The notes under the pieces: generated by a model
What the model was told of the DNA's origin: nothing
The model's database searches: none
What the model saw: only the letters and a program-made list of their open reading frames with translations
Translations under genes and position numbers: made by a program
Shown here: positions 33,671 through 40,351 of the stretch, piece after piece
Layout: each line of letters begins with the position of its first letter
Numbering within the stretch: position 1 is the first letter of the stretch
DNA from: Oscillospiraceae bacterium
GTDB taxonomy: Bacteria > Bacillota > Clostridia > Oscillospirales > Acutalibacteraceae
NCBI GenBank assembly: GCA_910574995.1
Contig: CAJTCS010000001.1
Span: forward strand, 496,001 to 560,000
Length of the DNA stretch: 64,000 nucleotides
Reading direction: 5' to 3'

Positions 33671-34180
33671 TTGAAACGGAAAGCGGGCATGGTGGCCTTT
33701 ACAGGCATGTTGGGCGCCCTGGCCCTGGCGCTCTCCTTTTTAGAGGGGCTGCTGCCCCCCCTGCCTATGCTGCCCCCGGGGGCCAAGCTGGGCCTGTCCA
33801 ATGTGGCTGCCATGTACGCGGCGGGCAGTGTGGGGCTGCCCTGCGGGCTGTTCCTGGCAATCTTGAAGGGCGGGTTCGCGTTTTTGGGGCGGGGTGTTGC
33901 GGCCGGGTTGATGAGCCTTTCCGGCGGGATGGCCAGCACGGTGGTGATGTGGCTGGTTTTGAAAAGGCCCCAGGCCTCCCTGTTAGCCACAGGGGTATGC
34001 GGCGCCATGACCCATAACGCCGCCCAGCTGTGCGTAGCCTGGGCGCTCACCTCCCGGGCGGTGGTGTTTTACGTGCCAGCCCTGGTGGCCTTTGGCGCCC
34101 TGGCCGGGGTGCTGACTGGCCTGGTGCTGCGGATTTCCCTGCCGCCCCTGCAAAAGCTGGGCAGGCGCATGGGCCTGTAA
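33671..34180 (+). CDS. Gx transporter family (heptaprenyl diphosphate synthase component I-like) membrane protein
   Basis: The 169-residue protein is mostly hydrophobic, with about five helices. It carries the family pattern AFTGMLGALALALSFLEG, then PPLPMLPPGAKLGLSNVAAM (Gly-rich entry motif of ECF-S-like folds) and GMASTVVMWLV. The start is TTG 33671 behind GGAGGGG. Despite the older name, such proteins resemble substrate-binding membrane components rather than synthases. It lies 15 bp after the NusG-II gene, the usual partner. The substrate is unknown. Confidence 0.85.
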   Translation: MKRKAGMVAFTGMLGALALALSFLEGLLPPLPMLPPGAKLGLSNVAAMYAAGSVGLPCGLFLAILKGGFAFLGRGVAAGLMSLSGGMASTVVMWLVLKRPQASLLATGVCGAMTHNAAQLCVAWALTSRAVVFYVPALVAFGALAGVLTGLVLRISLPPLQKLGRRMGL

Positions 34181-34301
34181 AAAAACGCAAATGGGGCAGC
34201 GCCCCTTGAGATACCCGCTTCCCAACGCCCCCGCCGTTTGCGCCCGCTATAAGAAGGAAGCGGGCATGATACCCTTTTAACTTTGCTGATAGCATAGAAA
34301 A

Positions 34302-34338
34302 GCTGCTTCCCGGTGAGGAAGCAGCCTTTTTTCTTTTT
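34302..34338 (+). terminator. Intrinsic terminator after the Gx transporter gene
   Basis: GCTGCTTCC and GGAAGCAGC form a 9-bp stem followed by CTTTTTTCTTTTT. It also borders the convergent small membrane-protein gene. Confidence 0.9.
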
Positions 34339-34583
34339 CAATCCCCAGAGAGCATCTCTTTGTCCGTACCCTGCCTCCGGTATGCCTCCCGCCGCAGCAT
34401 GGACCCAGAAAGGCTGCGCAAGGCCAGCAAGGCCCCCAACAGAAGCGCCCCCAGCCCCCAAAGGGCATGGCCAGACAGGGCCAGCCAGACCCCCAGGCCA
34501 GACCCCCCCGCCAGAAGGGCCCCAAACAACAGCCAGACGGAAAACCCATACAGCTTGCTCCACATGGCTTCTCGTTTATACAT
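34338..34583 (-). CDS. Small two-helix membrane protein, function unknown
   Basis: The 81-residue protein begins MYKREAMWSKLYGF and has two hydrophobic stretches (about residues 12-32 and 37-56) and a charged tail. I chose ATG 34583, 8 nt after AGGGGGA. It is divergent from a small Xre regulator gene, with shared operator-like palindromes between them. That layout is common for regulator plus small membrane protein pairs (compare DUF2178/DUF6442-type proteins). I recognise no specific family. Confidence 0.65.
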   Translation of the reverse strand: MYKREAMWSKLYGFSVWLLFGALLAGGSGLGVWLALSGHALWGLGALLLGALLALRSLSGSMLRREAYRRQGTDKEMLSGD

Positions 34584-34622
34584 GGCAATCATCCCCCTTA
34601 CAAAAAATTCTGTTCCCATGAT

Positions 34623-34669
34623 AGGACAAATTGTCCTTTTTGTCAATACTCCTTTATGACAAAATGTTC
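34623..34669. promoter_or_regulatory. Operator-like palindromes between small membrane protein and Xre genes
   Basis: AGGACAA-A-TTGTCCT (34623-34637) is a perfect 15-bp palindrome. A second pair, TTGTCA...TGACAA, spans about 34640-34662. Both share the TTGTC/GACAA half-site, in the 105-bp gap between the two divergent start codons. Autoregulation by the Xre protein is the natural inference. Confidence 0.6.
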
Positions 34670-34688
34670 TAAAAGGAGTGGATCAGAA

Positions 34689-34928
34689 ATGGGGGAGCGT
34701 TTACGGCGGCTGCGCAAAGAGCGGGGGCTGACCCAGGTGGCCATGGAGATGCGGACGGGCATTGAGCAGACGCTGCTTTCAAAATATGAGCGGGGGGAAC
34801 GGGTGCCGCCTACAGAGACCCTGATGCTGCTGGCCAGGTTTTTCCACACCAGCATGGATTATATCGCTGGGTTGACAGACTGCCCCCAGCCCTATCCGGC
34901 AGCCCGGGGTATGGACGATTCTTTTTAA
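34689..34928 (+). CDS. Small Xre-family helix-turn-helix regulator
   Basis: The 79-residue protein is little more than one HTH_3 domain (RLRRLRKERGLTQVAMEM, then LSKYERGERVPPTETLMLLARFF) with a short tail ending in DYIAGLTDCP. ATG 34689 lies 10 nt after AAAAGGAG. It is divergent from a small membrane protein gene, with palindromic operators between. It probably represses both. Confidence 0.88.
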   Translation: MGERLRRLRKERGLTQVAMEMRTGIEQTLLSKYERGERVPPTETLMLLARFFHTSMDYIAGLTDCPQPYPAARGMDDSF

Positions 34929-34934
34929 AAGCAC

Positions 34935-34963
34935 TTGACAGGACGCCCGGGGCAGGGTATAAT
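34935..34963 (+). promoter_or_regulatory. Perfect consensus sigma-A promoter of the MarR/ABC exporter unit
   Basis: TTGACA, a 17-bp spacer and TATAAT all match consensus. A promoter this strong normally needs a repressor, fitting the MarR gene it drives. Confidence 0.9.
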
Positions 34964-34972
34964 AATAGCATC

Positions 34973-35002
34973 CTAACAGTTTGGAAGCTAACAATATGGA
35001 AG
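34973..35002 (+). promoter_or_regulatory. Tandem 15-bp repeat, candidate MarR operator
   Basis: CTAACAGTTTGGAAG and CTAACAATATGGAAG are adjacent, direct, and 13 of 15 identical. They begin 10 bp after the -10 box and cover the likely transcription start up to the ribosome site. Two head-to-tail sites rather than a palindrome are atypical for MarR proteins. Confidence 0.6.
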
Positions 35003-35012
35003 GAGGGGTCTT

Positions 35013-35501
35013 GTGCAAGAGCATGGGCGCCTGGATGGGCTGGAGGGGCCCCGCCGGGAGAGGCGGGATGAGATCGGCTTCTATGCACACCGGCTGCACA
35101 CCTTGTGCAAGCGCCTGGTAGACGAGGAAGCCTTTCAGGACGTGGCCGAAAAACCCACCAGGATGCAGAGTTGGATTATCGGGTATCTGTATGAAAACCG
35201 GAACCGGGATGTATACCAGAAAGACGTACAGGCCCATTTTTCCGTACGCCGGTCTACGGTAACGGGGATTTTACAGCTGATGGAAAAGAACGGGTGGATT
35301 ACCCGTATTTCGGTGGAGGGGGACGCCCGCCTGAAAAAGCTGGGGCTGACCCCCCAGGCTATCGAGTTGCACGAACGTATCGAAGAGAGCATCCAAAGGG
35401 CCGAGCAGCAGCTGTCTAAAGGGCTGACCCCCGGGGAGAAGCAGCTCTTTTTAGAGCTGTGCCAGCGCATTGCCCAAAACGCCCAGGAAGGGGTGCGGTA
35501 A
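35013..35501 (+). CDS. MarR family transcriptional regulator
   Basis: The 162-residue winged-helix regulator has a DNA-binding region containing VYQKDVQAHFSVRRSTVTGILQLMEKNGWI, a wing with GDARLKKLGLTPQA, and N- and C-terminal dimerisation helices. The start is GTG 35013, 6 nt after AAGGAGGGG. It is the first gene before two ABC half-exporters and presumably represses them until a drug or metabolite binds. Confidence 0.93.
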   Translation: MQEHGRLDGLEGPRRERRDEIGFYAHRLHTLCKRLVDEEAFQDVAEKPTRMQSWIIGYLYENRNRDVYQKDVQAHFSVRRSTVTGILQLMEKNGWITRISVEGDARLKKLGLTPQAIELHERIEESIQRAEQQLSKGLTPGEKQLFLELCQRIAQNAQEGVR

Positions 35502-35627
35502 GTTTTTTTGCCCATATAGTTCGTATACGTACAGTAAGGAAACGGACAGTGCGGGCACATACAAGTTAAGCGGGTGGCCGGCAGCATGGCCCCTTGCTAT
35601 ATACAAACAGAAAGGAAGCGGTAGATC

Positions 35628-37361
35628 GTGATGAGAAAGCTTGCCGGGTGTATCCGGCAATACAAGGGGGCCGCGCTGCTGGCCCCGGCCTTTGTCACAC
35701 TGGAGGCCGTGATGGAAGTGATCATCCCCTTGCTGATGGCCCAGCTGATCGACCTGGGCATAGAGGCCGGGGACATGGCCTTTATTGTGAAGATGGGCGC
35801 GGCCCTTACGGCCTCCACGCTTATCTCCTTGGCGTTCGGGTTCCTGTCCGGGCGATGCGCGGCGAAGGCCTCGGCGGGGTTTGCCTGCAACCTGCGCCGG
35901 GACATGTACCACAGCGTGCAGGGGTATTCTTTCCAGAACATCGACAGGTTCTCTACGGCCAGCTTGGTAACGCGTCTGACCACCGACGTGACCAACCTGC
36001 AGAATGCCTTCCAGATGCTGACGCGCTGCGTGCGGGCCCCGGCCATGCTGGTATTCTCGCTGGGGATGGCCTTTTACCTGAACCCCACCTTGGCGCTGGT
36101 CTTCTTGGCGGCCATCCCCATTTTGGGGCTGGGGCTGCTGTTCATTGCCAGAAAGGCCCACCGGTTCTTCGAGCGCATGTTCAGGCGGTATGACCGGCTG
36201 AACACCGTAGTACAGGAGAACCTGCGGGGCATCCGGGTGGTGAAGGCCTTTGTGCGGGAAGAGCACGAAGTGGAGAAATTCACCCAGGCCAGCGAGGATA
36301 TCCGCCGGGATTCCTCCATGGCGGAGAAGATACTGGCGTTCAACTCCCCCTTGATGCAGTTCTGCATGTACGCCTGCCTGCTGCTGATCTCCTGGCTGGG
36401 GGCAAAGCTGATTGTAGGGGGGAGCATGACCACCGGCCAGCTGATGAGCCTGATCTCCTATGCCACCCAGATTTTGATGAGCCTGATGATGCTCTCCATG
36501 TTCTTTGTGATGATCACCATGTCCCGGGCCTCTATGGAGCGCGTGTGCCAGGTGCTGGACGAGGAAAGCACCATTGCCGATGGGCCGGAGAACGTGGCGG
36601 CCGTGGCAGACGGCTCTATCCGCTTCGAGGATGTGGAGTTCCGCTACCAGGAAGGGGGCCGGGCCTGCCTGTCCCACATAGACCTGGATATCAAGCCCGG
36701 CCAGACCGTGGGTATACTGGGGGGCACCGGCGCGGGCAAAAGCAGCCTGGTGCAGCTGATCCCCCGGCTGTATGACTGTACCGCGGGCCGGGTGCTGGTG
36801 GGCGGCGTGGACGTGCGGGACTACAACGTGCAGGCCCTGCGGGAGGAGGTTGCCATGGTGCTGCAAAAGAACGAACTGTTCTCCGGCACCATCAAGGAGA
36901 ACCTGCGCTGGGGCAACGAAAACGCCACGGATGAGGAGTTGGCGCGGGTGTGCAAACTGGCCCAGGCGGACGGCTTCATCCGGCAGTTCCCGGATGGGTA
37001 CGGCACCTATATAGAACAGGGCGGCACCAATGTCTCCGGCGGGCAGAAGCAGCGGCTGTGCATCGCAAGGGCATTGCTGAAAAAGCCGAAGATACTTATT
37101 TTAGACGACTCCACCAGCGCGGTGGACACCCGCACGGACGCGCTGATACGCCAGGCCTTCCGGGAGGAGATACCCGACACCACCAAGATCGTCATCGCCC
37201 AGCGGGTGGCCTCGGTGCAGGACGCGGACCAGATCATCGTGCTGGACGGCGGCAAGGTGGCGGACGTGGGCACCCATACCGAATTGATGGAAAAGAGCGC
37301 CATCTACCGGGAAGTATACGAATCGCAGCAAAAAGGAGGGGATGAAAATGGCGCAGCCTAG
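35628..37361 (+). CDS. ABC exporter half-transporter with degenerate ATPase site (heterodimer subunit A)
   Basis: The 577-residue protein has six membrane helices and then an ATPase domain with Walker A GGTGAGKSSLV, signature VSGGQKQRLCIARAL, and Walker B ILILDDSTSAVD. The catalytic Glu after Walker B is replaced by Asp (LDD), and the switch His is Gln (VIAQR). This is the known asymmetry of heterodimeric exporters (TM287, LmrC, BmrC types). The partner with the intact site overlaps its 3' end. The GTG at 35628 is spaced 9 nt from GGAAG; ATG 35631 is the alternative. The MarR gene upstream suggests drug-responsive control. Confidence 0.94.
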   Translation: MMRKLAGCIRQYKGAALLAPAFVTLEAVMEVIIPLLMAQLIDLGIEAGDMAFIVKMGAALTASTLISLAFGFLSGRCAAKASAGFACNLRRDMYHSVQGYSFQNIDRFSTASLVTRLTTDVTNLQNAFQMLTRCVRAPAMLVFSLGMAFYLNPTLALVFLAAIPILGLGLLFIARKAHRFFERMFRRYDRLNTVVQENLRGIRVVKAFVREEHEVEKFTQASEDIRRDSSMAEKILAFNSPLMQFCMYACLLLISWLGAKLIVGGSMTTGQLMSLISYATQILMSLMMLSMFFVMITMSRASMERVCQVLDEESTIADGPENVAAVADGSIRFEDVEFRYQEGGRACLSHIDLDIKPGQTVGILGGTGAGKSSLVQLIPRLYDCTAGRVLVGGVDVRDYNVQALREEVAMVLQKNELFSGTIKENLRWGNENATDEELARVCKLAQADGFIRQFPDGYGTYIEQGGTNVSGGQKQRLCIARALLKKPKILILDDSTSAVDTRTDALIRQAFREEIPDTTKIVIAQRVASVQDADQIIVLDGGKVADVGTHTELMEKSAIYREVYESQQKGGDENGAA

Positions 37362-39315
37362 AGTACACCAAGGCCCTGGCCCGGGGCGGGGCCCAGGGGC
37401 GTTTGTAAAGGGGCCGAAGCCCAAAAACCAGGGCAAAACCATTGCCCGGCTGCTGGGGTACCTGAAGGGGGGCTACCTGGCGCCCTTCGCCCTGGTGCTG
37501 GTATGTATTTTAGTAAGCGCCCTGGCGGGGGTGCTGGGCTCTATGTTCCTAGAGGTGCTGATCGACGATTACATCACGCCCCTTACCACCATGGACCCCC
37601 AGCTTGGCCCCGACAGCGCGGCCTTTGCCAGCGTGGCCCAGGGCATGGCCCAGCTGCTGAAGGCCATCGGCGTCATGGCGCTGATTTACCTGTTGGGCAT
37701 CGCCTCTACGTTTTTATACAACTGGCTGATGGTGGGCATCTCCCAGGGCATGCTGAAAAGCATCCGGGATGAGCTGTTCACCCATCTGCAAAGCCTGCCC
37801 ATCAAGTACTTTGATACCCACACCCACGGCGACCTGATGAGCCGCTTTACCAATGACACGGACACCCTGCGGCAGATGATCTCCCAGGGCATCCCCCAGA
37901 TATTCTCTTCCGCTATCACAGTCGTTTCCGTCTTTTGCGCCATGGTAAGCACCAGCGTCCCCCTCACCGCGCTGGTAGCGGTGTTTGTGGCCTGCATGCT
38001 GGGGCTGACCCGGTTCATCGGCGGGCGCAGCGGCCAGTATTTCGTCAAGCAGCAGCGGTCTTTGGGGGCGGTAAACGGCTATATCGAAGAGATGATTGCT
38101 GGCCAGAAGGTGGTAAAGGTCTTTTGCCGGGAGGAACGGGCCAAGGCGGACTTCGACGCCCTGAACGAGGCCCTTCGGCAAGAGGCCCAGGCGGCCAACA
38201 GCTACGCCAACATCATGGGCCCCATTATGAACAACCTGGGCCATCTGCAATATGTGCTCATTGCCATTGTGGGCGGCGCGCTGGCCATATCCGGCGTGGG
38301 GGGGCTGACCCTGGGGGGCATCGCGGCGTTTTTGCAGCTAAGCCGCAGCTTCACCATGCCCATCAGCCAGATATCCCAACAGTTCAATACCATCATCATG
38401 GCCTTGGCCGGGGCCGAGCGCATCTTCGACGTGCTGGACGAGGCCCCGGAAGCGGACGACGGCTACGTTACCCTGGTGAACGCGGAAGAGGTGGACGGCC
38501 AGCTGGCCGAAACGGCAGAGTGTACGGGCCTGTGGGCCTGGAAGCATCCCCACGGGGACGGTAGCGTTACCTACCAGCGGCTGGAAGGCCGGGTGGAGCT
38601 GCTGGGGGTAGACTTCGGCTACACAGGGGATAAGCTGGTGCTCCACAATATCGCCCTGGAAGCCCAGCCTGGCCAGAAGATGGCCTTTGTGGGGGCCACA
38701 GGCGCGGGCAAGACCACCATCACCAACCTGATCAACCGCTTTTATGATATTGCCGACGGCAAGATACGGTATGACGGCATCAACATCAACAAGATCAAAA
38801 AGCCGGACCTGCGGCGCTCTTTAGGCGTGGTGCTGCAAGAGACCAACCTGTTTACCGGCACGGTGGCCGAGAACATCCGCTATGGCAAGCTGGACGCCAC
38901 CCAGCAAGAGGTGGAAGCGGCGGCCAGGCTGGCCAATGCCGACGGCTTCATCCGCCGCCTGCCCCAGGGCTATGACACCATGCTGACCGGGGACGGGGGC
39001 AGCCTGTCCCAGGGCCAGCGGCAGCTGCTTTCCATCGCCCGGGCCGCTGTGGCCAACCCGCCCGTGATGGTGCTGGACGAGGCCACCTCATCCATCGACA
39101 CCCGCACCGAACGCCTGGTGCAGCGGGGCATGGACGGCCTGATGCAGGGCCGCACGGTGTTCGTCATTGCCCACAGGCTTTCCACAGTCCAGAATTCCGA
39201 CAGCATCCTGGTGCTGGAGCTGGGGCGCATCATCGAGCGGGGTGCCCACGAGGAGCTTATCGCCCAGCGCGGAAAATATTACCAGCTGTATACCGGCGCT
39301 TTCGAGCTGGAATAA
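37348..39315 (+). CDS. ABC exporter half-transporter with canonical ATPase site (heterodimer subunit B)
   Basis: The 655-residue partner of the preceding protein has an N-terminal Pro/Gly-rich extension, six membrane helices, and an ATPase domain with Walker A GATGAGKTTITN. Its signature is the variant LSQGQRQLLSIARA; Walker B is MVLDEATSSID with the catalytic Glu, and the switch is IAHRLS. ATG 37348 is 8 nt from GGAGG; an ATG two codons earlier is too close. It overlaps the subunit A gene by 14 bp, so the two are coupled. The pair probably exports drugs or lipids. Confidence 0.94.
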   Translation: MAQPRVHQGPGPGRGPGAFVKGPKPKNQGKTIARLLGYLKGGYLAPFALVLVCILVSALAGVLGSMFLEVLIDDYITPLTTMDPQLGPDSAAFASVAQGMAQLLKAIGVMALIYLLGIASTFLYNWLMVGISQGMLKSIRDELFTHLQSLPIKYFDTHTHGDLMSRFTNDTDTLRQMISQGIPQIFSSAITVVSVFCAMVSTSVPLTALVAVFVACMLGLTRFIGGRSGQYFVKQQRSLGAVNGYIEEMIAGQKVVKVFCREERAKADFDALNEALRQEAQAANSYANIMGPIMNNLGHLQYVLIAIVGGALAISGVGGLTLGGIAAFLQLSRSFTMPISQISQQFNTIIMALAGAERIFDVLDEAPEADDGYVTLVNAEEVDGQLAETAECTGLWAWKHPHGDGSVTYQRLEGRVELLGVDFGYTGDKLVLHNIALEAQPGQKMAFVGATGAGKTTITNLINRFYDIADGKIRYDGININKIKKPDLRRSLGVVLQETNLFTGTVAENIRYGKLDATQQEVEAAARLANADGFIRRLPQGYDTMLTGDGGSLSQGQRQLLSIARAAVANPPVMVLDEATSSIDTRTERLVQRGMDGLMQGRTVFVIAHRLSTVQNSDSILVLELGRIIERGAHEELIAQRGKYYQLYTGAFELE

Positions 39316-39349
39316 GGCCCTGCCCCACAGGGGCGGAGCCTTTGCCTTG

Positions 39350-39388
39350 AAAGCCTGCAAGGGGCCCCCCGGCCCCTTGCGGGCTTTT
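39350..39388 (+). terminator. Intrinsic terminator of the MarR/ABC exporter unit
   Basis: AAAGCC(T)GCAAGGGGCC pairs with GGCCCCTTGC(G)GGCTTT around four Cs and ends in TTTT. Confidence 0.85.
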
Positions 39389-39454
39389 GCGGCCTATACC
39401 GGTGGGGGCTATATCTGGAATGAGGGGGCCGGCCGGCGGGGGGGCTTTGCCAGG

Positions 39455-39483
39455 TTGACAAAACAGGGCGGGGAGGGTAAAAT
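39455..39483 (+). promoter_or_regulatory. Sigma-A promoter of rsmE
   Basis: TTGACA and TAAAAT are separated by 17 bp, about 35 bp before ATG 39519. Confidence 0.8.
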
Positions 39484-39518
39484 GCAGGGAAAGGCTTTCA
39501 TAGAAAGGGGGCGGGGGC

Positions 39519-40244
39519 ATGCCCAGGTTTTTTATAGAAGGGGCCCCGGCTGGGCGGTGGTTTTTGGGGGGCGGCGAAGGCCGCCACGGGGCCCGGGTGC
39601 TGCGCATGCGGCCAGGGGAGGAGGCTGTGCTGTGCGACGGCAAAGGCACGGACTTCCCTTGCGTGGTAGAGCGGGCTGAAAAGGAGGGCCTTTGGCTGCG
39701 GGTGGGCCAGCCCCAGCCGAACCTGGCGGAGCCCCGTACGCATGTGACCGTATGCCAATGCCTGCCCAAAGGGGACAAGCTGGAGACGGTGGTACAGAAA
39801 GCGGTAGAGCTGGGGGCCGGCGCCATATGGACGGTGGAAAGCGCCCGGTGCGTGTCCCGCCCAGACCCCAAACAGGCGGAGAAAAAGGCGGCCCGCCTGC
39901 AGCGTGTGGCGCTGGAGGCCGCCAAGCAAAGCGGAAGGGGGGTCGTGCCCTTTGTACGGCCCCCCATAGGGTTCGCCCAGGCCATCGGGGAGGCGGCCCA
40001 ACAGGGCGGCGTCCTGTTTTTTTACGAAAAGGGCTCCCACAGCCTGGCGCAGGCCCTGGAAAAGGCGGGGGACAGGCTGTTCCTGTTCGTCGGGCCAGAG
40101 GGGGGCTTTACCCCGGAAGAGGCGCAGCTGGCCCAAAGCCTGGGCGCGCCGCCGCTGACCCTGGGCAGGCGCATCCTGCGTACAGAGACGGCCTCCCTGG
40201 CGGCGTTGGCGGCCGTCTTGTACCAGCGGGGGGAGTGGGCCTAA
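39519..40244 (+). CDS. rsmE: 16S rRNA m3U1498 methyltransferase RsmE
   Basis: RsmE methylates N3 of U1498 in 16S rRNA. The 241 residues match the family: an N-terminal PUA-like domain (MPRFFIEG, HGARVLRMRPGEE), then a SPOUT domain with QKAVELGAGAIWTVES, the VGPEGGFTPEEA motif, LGRRILRTETA and the knot region. It has its own promoter. RsmE often follows a PrmA gene in Bacillota, but here it stands alone. Confidence 0.95.
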   Translation: MPRFFIEGAPAGRWFLGGGEGRHGARVLRMRPGEEAVLCDGKGTDFPCVVERAEKEGLWLRVGQPQPNLAEPRTHVTVCQCLPKGDKLETVVQKAVELGAGAIWTVESARCVSRPDPKQAEKKAARLQRVALEAAKQSGRGVVPFVRPPIGFAQAIGEAAQQGGVLFFYEKGSHSLAQALEKAGDRLFLFVGPEGGFTPEEAQLAQSLGAPPLTLGRRILRTETASLAALAAVLYQRGEWA

Positions 40245-40278
40245 AAGGGCGCGTAGGCCCCGCCGGCGCTGGAATCGC

Positions 40279-40307
40279 TTGACGAAAGGCCTGGGAGATA
40301 CTATAAT
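40279..40307 (+). promoter_or_regulatory. Sigma-A promoter of the yfhO-like gene
   Basis: TTGACG and TATAAT are separated by 17 bp, about 45 bp before the start codon at 40352. Confidence 0.85.
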
Positions 40308-40351
40308 AGCCCTATACGCAGGACGAAAACAAGGCGGGAGGTATACAGGCA

